From assembly GCF_023078475.1 (NCBI RefSeq), contig NZ_CP095741.1, forward strand, positions 3,472,001 to 3,536,000: a stretch of DNA of 64,000 bases, given 5' to 3'. Every line of letters starts with the position of its first letter. Positions within the stretch are counted from its first letter, which is position 1. The notes beneath the pieces were generated by a model. The model was not told the origin of the DNA. It saw only the letters and a program-made list of their open reading frames with translations, and ran no database searches. This stretch comes from Luteibacter aegosomaticola. GTDB lineage: Bacteria > Pseudomonadota > Gammaproteobacteria > Xanthomonadales > Rhodanobacteraceae. Positions 8,326 to 16,826 of the stretch are shown in pieces. A program made the translations under genes and the position numbers.

Positions 8326-9561
8326 TCACGCCGCGCCGTTATCCCGGCCGAAGCCCCTGCCCCGGGCCTCGGGGCCGAGCCAGGTCAGCAGCGCCAGGAG
8401 GATGGCGACCGTGGCGATCCAGGCCGACATGGCGAAGGCGAAATCGCCGCCACGCCAGTCCGCCAGCCAGGTCTGGGCCGTGGCCGTGATAGCCGCCAGC
8501 AGGTTGCCCATCTGGTAAGCGAAGCCGGGCAAAGTGCCGCGAACGGCATCCGGCGAGAGCTCGTTGAGGTGGGTGGGCACCACGCCCCAGGCGCCCTGCA
8601 CCATCACCTGGATGAAGAAGGCACCGACGCCCAGCAGGAGCAGAGACCCGCCATAGGTCCACAGGGGAATCACCGGGATCGCCAGCAGCGCGGCGATGAT
8701 GATGGCCTTGCGCCGGCCGATCTTCTCCGAGAGCGAGCCGAAGGTCAGGCCGCCCACGAGCGCCCCCAGGTTGAGCAAGGCGGTAAGCAGGAAGGCCGTG
8801 CTCGAGCCGGCCGGGATTTTCAGGGTCTCCTGCACGAAGGTCGGGTACATGTCCTGGGACCCGTGGCTGAACATGTTGAACGCCGCCATCAGCAGCATCA
8901 GGTAGATGAAGAGCTTCCAGTGGCCACGCATGGATTCCATGACGCCCTGGCGCGGCTCCTTCTGGCGCTGCTCCCACACCGGGGATTCCGGGACCTTGCG
9001 GCGGATGTAGAGCACAAGCAGGGCCGGCATCGCGCCGACGATGAAAAGGCCACGCCAGCCGATGTGGTCCACCAGCAGCCAGTTCACCAGCGCCGCCAGG
9101 AAGAAGCCGCAGGGGTAACCACTCTGCAGCAGGCCCGAGACGAACCCACGCGACTTCGTCGGGATCGATTCCATGGCCAGCGACGCACCGATGCCCCACT
9201 CCCCGCCCATGGCGATGCCGAACAGGAACCGCAGGCCGAGCAGCACGGCAAGGCTCGGCGCGAACGCACACGCGACCTCGAGGATGGAAAACAGCACGAT
9301 GTCGAACATCAGGACGGGGCGGCGCCCGTAGCGATCAGCAAGGCGGCCGAAGATCAGGGCACCCAGCGGCCGCGCTGCCAGGGTAAGGAACAAGCCGTAC
9401 GTGACCTCGGTCTTGGGCACGTTGAACTCGTGCGCCACGGCCAGGATCACGAAGGTGAGCAGGAAGTAGTCGAACGCATCGAGGGTCCAGCCGAGAAAGC
9501 TGGCGATGACCGTATGCCGCTGGGTGTGGTCGAGTTCGCGCAGCGCAGCGGGCAACGGCAT
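8326..9561 (-). CDS. MFS transporter, sialate:H+ symporter/carboxylate-type
   Basis: A 411-residue, 12-helix major facilitator. The MFS signature GRLADRYGRRPVLM follows helix 2, GIAMGGEWGIGASLAMESIP lies in helix 4-5 and a second GSLSEKIGRRKA loop follows helix 8. The FLGWTLDAFDYFLLTF N terminus and GGEWG motif are those of the NanT/lactate-permease (SHS) branch, which import monocarboxylates or sialic acid with protons. The substrate is unknown, and no sugar or carboxylate catabolic gene is adjacent. It ends 53 nt before slyD begins and points the same way. Confidence 0.8.
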   Translation of the reverse strand: MPLPAALRELDHTQRHTVIASFLGWTLDAFDYFLLTFVILAVAHEFNVPKTEVTYGLFLTLAARPLGALIFGRLADRYGRRPVLMFDIVLFSILEVACAFAPSLAVLLGLRFLFGIAMGGEWGIGASLAMESIPTKSRGFVSGLLQSGYPCGFFLAALVNWLLVDHIGWRGLFIVGAMPALLVLYIRRKVPESPVWEQRQKEPRQGVMESMRGHWKLFIYLMLLMAAFNMFSHGSQDMYPTFVQETLKIPAGSSTAFLLTALLNLGALVGGLTFGSLSEKIGRRKAIIIAALLAIPVIPLWTYGGSLLLLGVGAFFIQVMVQGAWGVVPTHLNELSPDAVRGTLPGFAYQMGNLLAAITATAQTWLADWRGGDFAFAMSAWIATVAILLALLTWLGPEARGRGFGRDNGAA

Positions 9562-9687
9562 CAGAAATTCCTCAAAGGCAGGTCGCGCCAGAGGCTAGCA
9601 CAGCGCAAAATGCCAACATCGGGCTCACAGCCCGACGACGAGGGGCCGTTACACTGGCCCACGACATCACGACCGACGGAGGACACT

Positions 9688-10038
9688 ATGAAGTATCCGC
9701 GCTTGATCGTTTCGCTCGCCCTTGCTGGCTGCCTGGCCAGCGGCGCCTCGCTGGCGCAATCATCGACACCGCAGCCGCAACCCGCGCCGCCGCAACCCCA
9801 GCAGAGCCTGCCGACATCGGCGCCCGATGCCTCCAGCCAGAGCAGTGGTGCGCCTGCCTTCTCCGATCTCAGCAAGGACGGCAAGGGCATTACGCGCAGC
9901 GACATACCGAAGGACAACCCCGCATTGAAAGAAATGCGCGCGCACTTCAGCGAAGCGGACAAGGACCACAACGGCCGCATCGATGCTGCCGAATACAACG
10001 CCTACGTCAACAAAGGCAGTGCCACGCAACAGCAGTAA
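9688..10038 (+). CDS. exported EF-hand calcium-binding protein (paralogue 1)
   Basis: A 116-residue protein with a cleavable signal peptide (MKYPRLIVSLALAGCLASGASLAQ), a Pro/Gln-rich linker and one clear EF-hand loop, DKDHNGRIDAAE (near residues 94-105), followed by YNAYV. A degenerate partner loop (SKDGKGITRSDIP) precedes it. GGAGG stands 6 nt before the ATG at 9688. The small exported protein gene at 10810 has the same architecture, including the RSDVPRDD/RSDIPKDN motif. Periplasmic calcium sensing or buffering is the likely role; no partner is known. Confidence 0.8.
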   Translation: MKYPRLIVSLALAGCLASGASLAQSSTPQPQPAPPQPQQSLPTSAPDASSQSSGAPAFSDLSKDGKGITRSDIPKDNPALKEMRAHFSEADKDHNGRIDAAEYNAYVNKGSATQQQ

Positions 10039-10044
10039 ACTCGC

Positions 10045-10073
10045 GGACCGGGCGCATAGACGCCCGGTCCTTT
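10045..10073 (+). terminator. hairpin terminator after the first EF-hand gene
   Basis: A perfect 10-bp stem (GGACCGGGCG with CGCCCGGTCC) and 6-nt loop are followed by only three Ts. The short T-tract suggests incomplete termination, with some read-through to the methyltransferase. Confidence 0.6.
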
Positions 10074-10093
10074 CCACGGACGGTAGCCCCCTT

Positions 10094-10759
10094 ATGAGCC
10101 TCAACCGCCACGCGCGGCAACGCATCGCATCCCACTTCAGCACGCGCGGCGACCGTTTCTACGTCCACGGGAAGCTCGCCAGCGACCCGGTCTATGGCGC
10201 CTGCGCCGCAGCGATCGCTGGCCGGCACCTTCCGCTTCTCGATATCGGCTGCGGCCTGGGACTGCTCGGGCACTATCTGCACGCGTGCAGCGCACTCGAC
10301 GGCTACGTCGGCCTGGACAGCGACGCGCGCAAGATCGCCATGGGCCGCGAGGCTGCCGGTCGCGCCGGCCTGGGTCAGGCACTCGCCTTGCACCATGCCG
10401 ACGTCACCACGCCCCAACCCATGCGCGGGCACGTGGCGTTGCTTGATGTCCTCCACTACCTGCCCAGGGAGCGCCAGGCCCAGGTCCTGGCTTATGCCGT
10501 CGACCACCTGGCCGACGATGGGGTGCTCGTCCTGCGCAACGTGCTGCGGGACGACTCATGGCGGTTCCGCGCCACGGTGTGGGAAGAGAAGTTCATCAAG
10601 GCCGTCGGCTGGATTCCCGGCGGCGCCCAGTACTTCCCTACCGAGGACGACATCCGCAACGTCCTCGAACCACGGGGTATCCGGGCCCGCTTCCGCCCCC
10701 TCTTCGGCCGTACCCCCTACAACAGCTGGTTGATGACCGCCTCGCGCCACGCCGTGTGA
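10094..10759 (+). CDS. class I SAM-dependent methyltransferase
   Basis: A 221-residue protein with SAM-binding motif I LLDIGCGLGLLGHYL (near residue 45), an acidic motif II in GYVGLDSD, and motif IV HVALLDVLHYLP. The fold is the Rossmann-type methyltransferase; the acceptor is not evident. The start at 10094 (MSLNRHARQ) is taken because upstream codons belong to the terminator region. It sits between two paralogous EF-hand genes, all on the same strand. Relatives are often found beside lipid or phospholipid genes, but nothing here confirms that. Confidence 0.78.
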   Translation: MSLNRHARQRIASHFSTRGDRFYVHGKLASDPVYGACAAAIAGRHLPLLDIGCGLGLLGHYLHACSALDGYVGLDSDARKIAMGREAAGRAGLGQALALHHADVTTPQPMRGHVALLDVLHYLPRERQAQVLAYAVDHLADDGVLVLRNVLRDDSWRFRATVWEEKFIKAVGWIPGGAQYFPTEDDIRNVLEPRGIRARFRPLFGRTPYNSWLMTASRHAV

Positions 10760-10809
10760 AGGCGTATAACTGCCGCGGCAGGTAAGCCAATCACCAGGGG
10801 GAGAACCAC

Positions 10810-11115
10810 ATGAAGTGCACGCGCTTTATCGTTCTGTCCGCCGCCGGCACGCTGTTCGCCGGTAGCGCGTTTGCCCAGCTCAGCCAGGCCCCGGCCGCCC
10901 GAGCCCAGCCCGTCAATGCGGAGGTGCGCGGCAGCGACGCCCCGGCCTTCGCCGATATCGTGAAGAAACACCCGGGCTACCTGGAGCGCTCCGACGTGCC
11001 CCGGGACGACAAGACCCTCGCCATTCTCCGCGCCCATTTCAAGGAAGCCGACGCCAACGGGGACGGCCACGTGGATGAACAGGAGTACAAGGCCTACATG
11101 GCCAAGAGCCACTAA
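10810..11115 (+). CDS. exported EF-hand calcium-binding protein (paralogue 2)
   Basis: A 101-residue exported protein with signal peptide (FIVLSAAGTLFAGSAFAQ) and one canonical EF-hand loop DANGDGHVDEQE near its C terminus followed by YKAYM. It shares the APAF(A/S)D, RSDVPRDD and AHFKEAD elements with the protein encoded at 9688-10038, so the two are likely duplicates. A GGGGGAG ribosome-binding tract lies 7 nt before the ATG. It probably binds Ca2+ in the periplasm. Confidence 0.8.
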   Translation: MKCTRFIVLSAAGTLFAGSAFAQLSQAPAARAQPVNAEVRGSDAPAFADIVKKHPGYLERSDVPRDDKTLAILRAHFKEADANGDGHVDEQEYKAYMAKSH

Positions 11116-11158
11116 GCCACCCGCGGCGCATGCTGCGCTGCAAAACGTGCTAACATCG

Positions 11159-11186
11159 GGGAGTCGTGCCGCCGCTATCGACTCCC
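11159..11186 (+). other. 8-bp perfect hairpin in the rhlE leader
   Basis: GGGAGTCG (11159-11166) pairs with CGACTCCC (11179-11186) across a 12-nt loop. The 237-bp gap between the EF-hand gene and rhlE holds no ORF, so this hairpin probably lies in the rhlE promoter or 5' leader. Its function is unknown. Confidence 0.4.
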
Positions 11187-11352
11187 TTGCGGAGCTCGGG
11201 CGCGGGTCCAGCCATGGGCCCCCGCCTCTCCCCCACCCCCGAAGCGCGCGCGACACCGGCCAGCCCGTTGCCCCCATGGCACGCGCGGCCGCCGAATTCA
11301 TCGCCTGCAGCGCGGTTCCAGGGAACGCTCGGGCACACAGGAGTCACTCCAC

Positions 11353-12813
11353 ATGTCCTTTGATTCGCTGGGCCTTGCGCCCGCGTTGCTGCGCGCGCTC
11401 GCTGAAGCCGGCTACAAGAACCCGACCCCGATCCAGGCCGCCGCCATTCCCGAGGTGCTTGCTGGCCACGATCTGATGGCCGCCGCCCAGACCGGCACCG
11501 GCAAGACCGCCGCGTTCCTGCTCCCGGTGCTGCACAAGCTGGCCAACTCGGATTTCCGTGAAGGCCGCCGCCCGATCCGCGTCCTCATCCTCACCCCGAC
11601 CCGCGAGCTCGCCGCGCAGGTGCAGGAGAACCTCACCGATTACGCCAAGTACGTGCGCATCAGCAGCACGGTGATCTTCGGCGGCGTCGGCATGGGTAAC
11701 CAGCTGCACGCCCTGCGCCGTGGCGTCGAGATCGTGGTCGCTACCCCGGGCCGTCTCATCGACCACATGATGCAGCGCTCGGTCGACCTGTCGAAGGTCG
11801 AAGTGCTGGTGCTCGACGAAGCCGACCGCATGCTCGACATGGGCTTCCTGCCGGCACTGAAGCGCATCCTCTCCGCCGTGCCGCAGAAGCGCCAGACGCT
11901 GCTGTTCTCGGCCACGTTCGCACCGGAAATCAAGGCACTTGCGCAGCAGTTCATGCGCGACCCGCGTGAAGTTTCCACCGCGCCGGCCAACACCGTCGCG
12001 AACACGGTGACCCACCGCGTGCACCCGGTGGACGCCGCGCAGAAGCGTGACCTGCTGCTGCACGTGCTGGCCCAGGACAGCCGTCGCCAGACCCTCGTGT
12101 TCAGCCGTACCAAGCATGGCGCTGACAAGCTCGTGCGCTTCCTGGAAGCCGCCGGCATGCGTGCCGCCGCCATCCACGGCAACAAGAGCCAGAACGCCCG
12201 CACCCGCGCCCTGTCGGACTTCAAAACCGGCCGCACCACAGTGCTGGTGGCCACCGACATCGCCGCGCGCGGTATCGATATCGACCAGCTGCCGGTCGTG
12301 ATCAACTTCGACCTGCCGATGGTCGCCGAGGACTACGTGCACCGCATCGGCCGTACCGGCCGTGCCGGCGCCGAAGGCCAGGCCGTGTCGCTGGTGAGCC
12401 ACGATGAATCGGGCCTGCTGCGCGATATCCGCCGCCTGCTGAAGTCGGACATCGAGATCTCGAACGTGGAAGGCTTCGAGCCGACCACGCCGCTGCGCCT
12501 GGATGCCGGTGCGCCGCGTCCGAAGCAGCAGCAGCGCCAGGCCGGTGGTCGCCAGGGTGGTGGCCAGGGTGGCCAGGGCGGCGGTCAGCGCCACGGTGGT
12601 GGCCAGGGCCAGCGCCAGGGTGGCCGCAGTGAAGGCCAGGGCCGTGGCGAGAGCCAGGGTCGTGGTGGCCAGGGTGGCGAAAGCCGCTCGGGTAACGGCG
12701 GCCGTCCGTCCTCGCACCGCCCGCACGGCCATTCGGCCGCGGGTACCGGCGAGAACACCGGCAACCACAAGCGCCGCCGCCAGCGTCGCGGGCCGGCGAC
12801 CAACAAGGCGTAA
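11353..12813 (+). CDS. rhlE: DEAD-box ATP-dependent RNA helicase RhlE
   Basis: A 486-residue DEAD-box helicase. Q-motif region PTPIQAAAIP, Walker A AQTGTGKTAAF, PTRELAAQ, DEADRMLDMGF, SAT in FSATF, and C-terminal helicase motifs ATDIAARGIDI and HRIGRTGRAG are all present. After about residue 385 a low-complexity tail rich in Gly, Gln, Arg and His takes over, ending in KRRRQRRGPATNK; such RhlE tails bind RNA non-specifically and can drive condensate formation. It would unwind short RNA duplexes in ribosome assembly or decay. It is transcribed alone, with a 237-bp leader region. Confidence 0.92.
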   Translation: MSFDSLGLAPALLRALAEAGYKNPTPIQAAAIPEVLAGHDLMAAAQTGTGKTAAFLLPVLHKLANSDFREGRRPIRVLILTPTRELAAQVQENLTDYAKYVRISSTVIFGGVGMGNQLHALRRGVEIVVATPGRLIDHMMQRSVDLSKVEVLVLDEADRMLDMGFLPALKRILSAVPQKRQTLLFSATFAPEIKALAQQFMRDPREVSTAPANTVANTVTHRVHPVDAAQKRDLLLHVLAQDSRRQTLVFSRTKHGADKLVRFLEAAGMRAAAIHGNKSQNARTRALSDFKTGRTTVLVATDIAARGIDIDQLPVVINFDLPMVAEDYVHRIGRTGRAGAEGQAVSLVSHDESGLLRDIRRLLKSDIEISNVEGFEPTTPLRLDAGAPRPKQQQRQAGGRQGGGQGGQGGGQRHGGGQGQRQGGRSEGQGRGESQGRGGQGGESRSGNGGRPSSHRPHGHSAAGTGENTGNHKRRRQRRGPATNKA

Positions 12814-12825
12814 GCGCCTCGCGGG

Positions 12826-13380
12826 TTAGCCCTGCGTCCTCACCTTCGCGGTGAGGACGTGGTCTTCCCACAGGCCTTCGATCTTCAGGTAACGCTTCGC
12901 GAGCCCTTCTTTCTCGAAGCCAAGCCGTTCCAGTAAATGGCCGCTACGCACATTGCGTGGCATGTAGTTGGCCATCACCCGATGGAAATCGAGCGGGCCG
13001 AACGCATAGCGCACGGCCGCATCAAGCGCCTCGAACATCAGCCCCTGCCCCTCGAATTTACGGCCGAGGCCGTAGCCGAGGTGGCAAGCCTGGAACACAC
13101 CACGCACGACATTCGCGAAGGTGAAGCTACCGACGACTTCAGTACCGTCGGGCGTAAGCATCACGAACGGATAGCCGCGATCGGAACGCGCCGCCTCCAG
13201 ACCCGCTTCGATCGTCTGCCGGCAGCCTTCGAGCGTGTAGTGCGAGGTGGTCCGCAACGGCTCCCAGGGACGCAGGTGCTCGCGGTTTTCCATGCGATAA
13301 CGCAGCAGCAGCTCCGCTTCCTCTATATCGAGCAGGCGGACAAGCAGCCGCGGTGTGCGCATGCGGACCGGTTCGCTCAT
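12826..13380 (-). CDS. rimJ: GNAT N-acetyltransferase, RimJ-like
   Basis: A 184-residue GNAT of the ribosomal-protein-alanine acetyltransferase (RimJ) group: TPRLLVRLLDIEEAELL at the start, the LGYGLGRKFEGQGLMFEAL acetyl-CoA-binding stretch (R/Q-x-x-G-x-G/A equivalent) and the C-terminal HRVMANYMPRNVRSGHLLERLGFEKEG. It should acetylate an N-terminal or small-molecule amine. Its start codon overlaps the stop codon of fghA by 4 nt, so the two genes form a translationally coupled unit. Confidence 0.8.
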   Translation of the reverse strand: MSEPVRMRTPRLLVRLLDIEEAELLLRYRMENREHLRPWEPLRTTSHYTLEGCRQTIEAGLEAARSDRGYPFVMLTPDGTEVVGSFTFANVVRGVFQACHLGYGLGRKFEGQGLMFEALDAAVRYAFGPLDFHRVMANYMPRNVRSGHLLERLGFEKEGLAKRYLKIEGLWEDHVLTAKVRTQG

Positions 13381-14225
13381 GCCGCCAGCGCTTTGGCGTG
13401 ATGGCGGAGGTGGTCTTCGATGAAGCTCTGGATGAAGTAGTAGCTGTGGTCGTAGCCAGCGTGCATGCGCAGTTGGAATGCCTGCTTTGCCTCTTCGCAG
13501 GCGGCTTCGAAGCGCTGCGGCTGCAACTGGTTCACGAGGAAGCCATCCGCTTCCCCCTGGTCGATGAGGATGGTGCCGTTGAAGTGCGCGCCATCCTGCA
13601 CAAGCGCGGTGGCGTCGTGTTTGCGCCAGGCCTTCTTGTCGTCGCCAAGGTAGCGCGGGAACGCCTTCTGACCCCAGGGCACGCTGGCCGGGGCGACGAT
13701 AGGCGCGAACGCGGACAGCGAGCGATAGCGGCCCGGGTTGCGCAAGGCGATGGTCAACGCGCCGTGGCCGCCCATGGAATGGCCAAAGATGCCCTGCCGG
13801 CCCATGTCGAGGGCAAAGCGTTCGGCGACGAGCCGCGGCAGCTCATCGACAACGTAGCTATACATGCGGAAGCGCTCTTTCCAGGGCGTTTCCGTGGCAT
13901 CAAGGTAAAACCCGGCGCCCTCGCCGAACTCCCAATCCCCCGTGGCACCGGCGATACCGGTATCCCGCGGGCTGGTATCGGGCATGACCAGGGCGAGACC
14001 CAGCTCGGCGGCCAGGCGCTGGGCGCCGGCCTTGATCGTGAAGGTCTCCGCCGTACATGTGAGGCCAGCCAGGAACCAGAGCACCGGGACCGGGCCTTTT
14101 TCCGCAGCCGGCGGCAGGTAAACGGCAAATTTCATGGGGCCGCCGCAGGCCTCCGAGGCATGGGTGTAAAAGCCCTGAATGCCACCGAAGCAACGCTGCT
14201 CCGACACCGTATCAATTACCGACAT
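13377..14225 (-). CDS. fghA: S-formylglutathione hydrolase
   Basis: A 282-residue esterase-D family alpha/beta hydrolase. The nucleophile Ser is in FGHSMGGHGALTIAL; other family blocks are PVLWFLAGLTCTAETF, the DTSPRDTGI loop, and the C-terminal His in GYDHSYYFIQSFIEDH. It hydrolyses S-formylglutathione to formate and glutathione, completing glutathione-dependent formaldehyde oxidation in the cytosol. The alcohol dehydrogenase partner (AdhC) is not in the window. The ATG at 14225 (MSVIDTVSEQRCFGG) fits the family start; a longer frame to 14393 overlaps the divergent helicase promoter. Confidence 0.9.
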   Translation of the reverse strand: MSVIDTVSEQRCFGGIQGFYTHASEACGGPMKFAVYLPPAAEKGPVPVLWFLAGLTCTAETFTIKAGAQRLAAELGLALVMPDTSPRDTGIAGATGDWEFGEGAGFYLDATETPWKERFRMYSYVVDELPRLVAERFALDMGRQGIFGHSMGGHGALTIALRNPGRYRSLSAFAPIVAPASVPWGQKAFPRYLGDDKKAWRKHDATALVQDGAHFNGTILIDQGEADGFLVNQLQPQRFEAACEEAKQAFQLRMHAGYDHSYYFIQSFIEDHLRHHAKALAA

Positions 14226-14370
14226 GCCAAATCCCCTCTCCAAACTGACCGATGAGTGTAACGCCGGCGCGACAAACAGCCACGGCGGCGCACGTAACCC
14301 TATGATCGCTGCTACAATACCGTTACTGCCCGGCGCCGACTCCGCCGCCGCGCCCCTCCCCGAGGCTGCC

Positions 14371-16239
14371 ATGACATCCCCCGATACCGACAACGCTCCG
14401 GCCCTGCCCGGTTTCAGCGCGCTCGCGCTCGACGCTAACGTCGTCCGCGCCCTGACCGACGTGGGCTATGAGACCCCCTCTCCCATCCAGGCCGCGACCA
14501 TCCCGCCGCTGCTCGAAGGCCGCGACGTGATCGGCCAGGCCCAGACCGGCACCGGCAAGACCGCAGCCTTCGCGCTGCCGGTGCTGTCGCGCATCGACGT
14601 CAAGCCGGGCAAGCCGCAGGCGCTGGTGCTCGCGCCGACGCGCGAATTGGCCATCCAGGTGGCTGAAGCCTTCCAGAAGTACGCCACGTACATGCCGGGC
14701 TTCCAGGTCCTGCCGATCTACGGCGGCCAGAGCTACGGCCCGCAGCTGCAGGGTCTGAAGCGTGGCGCCCAGATCGTGGTCGGCACCCCGGGCCGCATCA
14801 TCGACCACCTCGACAAGGGCACGCTGGATCTTTCCGCGCTCAAGTTCGTGGTGCTCGACGAAGCCGACGAAATGCTCCGCATGGGCTTCATCGACGACGT
14901 CGAGAAGCTGCTGCAGGCGACGCCGGAAGGCCGCCAGGTGGCGCTGTTCTCCGCGACCATGCCGTCGCCGATCCGCCGCATCGCGCAGACCTACCTGAAA
15001 GATCCGGTCGAGATCACGATCAAGAACAAGACCACCACCGCGGCGAACATCCGCCAGCGTTACTGGTGGGTCAGCGGCGTGCACAAGCTCGATGCGCTCA
15101 CCCGCATCCTCGAGGCCGAAAGCTTCGATGCCATGATCGTCTTCGCCCGCACCAAGTCGGCCACCGAAGAACTCGCCAGCAAGCTGCAGGCGCGTGGTTT
15201 CGCCGCTGCCGCCATCAACGGCGATATGGCGCAGGCCCAGCGCGAGCGCGTCATCGACCAGCTGAAGAACGGCAAGCTCGATATCCTGATCGCCACCGAC
15301 GTCGCCGCCCGCGGCCTCGACGTGGAGCGCATCAGCCACGTGCTGAATTACGACATCCCGCACGACACCGAGTCGTACGTGCACCGCATCGGCCGTACCG
15401 GCCGCGCGGGCCGTAATGGCGAGGCCATCCTGTTCGTGACCCCGCGTGAGCGCAACCTGCTCCGCCAGATCGAGCGCGCCACGCGCCAGCCGATCGAGCA
15501 GATGCAGCTGCCGACCATCGAGGCGGTGAACGATACCCGCGTGAACAAGTTCAACCAGCGCATTACCGATACGCTGGCCGCGGGTGACCTGGGCCTGTTC
15601 CAGCAGCTGGTCGAGAAGTTCGAGCAGGAGCACAACATCCCTGCCATCGAGATCGCTGCCGCGCTGGCCAAGATCGCCCAGGGCGACCAGCCGCTGCTGC
15701 TCGAGCCGCCGGCGAAGCGTGAGTACTCTGAGCGTCCGCCGCGCGAGTACGACCGTAACGATCGCCCGCAGCGCGATTTCGACCGCGACCGCGGCCCGCG
15801 TGATGGTGGTGATTTCGGCGATCGTCGTCCGGTGCGCGAGGGCATGCGCCAGCCGCGTCCGCACGCGACGGAGTCGGGCAAGAAGACCTACCGTATCGAA
15901 GTGGGCCACGAGCATGGCGTGAAGCCGGGCAATATCGTGGGCGCGATCGCTAACGAGGGTGGCGTCGAGGCTAAGTTCATCGGCCGCGTGAGCATCCGTG
16001 ACGATTACAGCCTGATCGATCTGCCGGATGGCATGCCTGCTGAGACGTTCAATCACCTGAAGAAGGTGTGGGTGGCGCAGCAGCAGCTGAAGATCAGCGA
16101 GTGGGATGGCACGGAGCAGCCGCAGAGCGGCGCCCCGCCGCAGCGTCCGCGCGGTAATTTCCGCCCGCAGGGTGCCCGTTCGGGTGGCCCGGGCGGCTCC
16201 GGTGGCGGCAAGCCGCCGCGCCGCAAGCGCGACTACTGA
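14371..16239 (+). CDS. deaD: DEAD-box ATP-dependent RNA helicase DeaD/CsdA
   Basis: A 622-residue helicase with the full DEAD-box core (AQTGTGKTAAF, PTRELAIQ, DEADEMLRMGF, FSATMPSP, ATDVAARGLDV, HRIGRTGRAG), a dimerisation/linker region, an Arg/Asp-rich spacer (about residues 450-500) and a DbpA-type RNA-binding domain (KTYRIEVGHEHGVKPGNIVGA) before a basic RGG-like tail. This domain order is that of DeaD/CsdA, used in 50S assembly and cold adaptation. The ATG at 14371 has GAGG just upstream; in-frame ATGs further 5' lie in the divergent intergenic region. A terminator follows. Confidence 0.92.
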   Translation: MTSPDTDNAPALPGFSALALDANVVRALTDVGYETPSPIQAATIPPLLEGRDVIGQAQTGTGKTAAFALPVLSRIDVKPGKPQALVLAPTRELAIQVAEAFQKYATYMPGFQVLPIYGGQSYGPQLQGLKRGAQIVVGTPGRIIDHLDKGTLDLSALKFVVLDEADEMLRMGFIDDVEKLLQATPEGRQVALFSATMPSPIRRIAQTYLKDPVEITIKNKTTTAANIRQRYWWVSGVHKLDALTRILEAESFDAMIVFARTKSATEELASKLQARGFAAAAINGDMAQAQRERVIDQLKNGKLDILIATDVAARGLDVERISHVLNYDIPHDTESYVHRIGRTGRAGRNGEAILFVTPRERNLLRQIERATRQPIEQMQLPTIEAVNDTRVNKFNQRITDTLAAGDLGLFQQLVEKFEQEHNIPAIEIAAALAKIAQGDQPLLLEPPAKREYSERPPREYDRNDRPQRDFDRDRGPRDGGDFGDRRPVREGMRQPRPHATESGKKTYRIEVGHEHGVKPGNIVGAIANEGGVEAKFIGRVSIRDDYSLIDLPDGMPAETFNHLKKVWVAQQQLKISEWDGTEQPQSGAPPQRPRGNFRPQGARSGGPGGSGGGKPPRRKRDY

Positions 16240-16245
16240 TCGACG

Positions 16246-16277
16246 AAAAGCCCGGCCTCAGCGCCGGGCTTTTTTTT
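16246..16277. terminator. intrinsic terminator after deaD
   Basis: The stem AGCCCGGC/GCCGGGCT with a 6-nt loop is followed by eight Ts on the plus strand and preceded by AAAA on the left. It can serve deaD and, from the other side, the small minus-strand ORF at 16310. Confidence 0.92.
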
Positions 16278-16309
16278 GGCCCTTCGATGCGGCTCGCCTT
16301 CTACTTGCC

Positions 16310-16441
16310 TCACTGTGCCGAGGCAATCGCCGTGGCCGGCATGGTGGGCGCGCTAGTCGTCACCATCGCCCCCATCGTCAGCACGCTCAGCAGGACGGCA
16401 ACGGCAAAGAAGGTCTTCAGCAGGAAGGTTTCGGTTTTCAT
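16310..16441 (-). CDS. small exported or single-span membrane protein, 43 aa
   Basis: An unrecognised 43-codon reading frame. It starts MKTETFLLKTFF, continues with a hydrophobic stretch (AVAVLLSVLTMGAMV) and ends TMPATAIASAQ before TGA. A GGAG tract lies 9 nt before the ATG on the minus strand. The composition looks like a signal peptide or one membrane helix with a very short tail. The deaD terminator lies 33 nt beyond its stop and is usable in this direction. No family is recognised and expression is unproven. Confidence 0.5.
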   Translation of the reverse strand: MKTETFLLKTFFAVAVLLSVLTMGAMVTTSAPTMPATAIASAQ

Positions 16442-16626
16442 GGCCAGTCTCCGTGGTTTGGCAGGTGGGCGTTAGCGCCCTTCGCGAGAGAGATTGCATT
16501 CGCCGTGCCAACCGCCGAATTGCCCGGAGAACCGCGTCACAGCGCCCTTTCGCCGGATCTCACCCAGCGCCGATCGATGTCCGCGGACAGCCCGCTGTCC
16601 GCCCCCACCCGTCCGGACGCCCCCCC

Positions 16627-16762
16627 GTAGGAGCCCACCCTGTGGGCGACGCCGTTCGCGCCACCCTACAGATCTTGCGGCGTCCCGCCTTTGATCGGTC
16701 GTGATCCGAGCCAGGGCCTCGGCGTCGAGGCGAAAGATGTCGCCCACAGGGTGGGCTCCTAC
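16627..16762. repeat. REP/BIME element, type A, with long spacer
   Basis: Perfect 24-bp inverted arms (16627-16650 and 16739-16762) are identical to those at 2794-2887, but the spacer is 88 bp rather than 46 bp. The inner GCGAAAGATGTC border is kept on the right. It lies in the 626-bp gene-free stretch 16442-17067. Confidence 0.85.
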
Positions 16763-16826
16763 AACGGGGGTGTTCGCCTTGAGGTACGGCACGCGCTTTC
16801 CCACCACGCCACCTCAGTGTGTCCGG

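Noticed and set aside
12530-12800. Repetitive Gly/Gln/Arg DNA at the end of rhlE as a CRISPR or minisatellite
   Set aside because: The repetition follows codon triplets of a low-complexity RNA-binding tail; there are no regular spacers.
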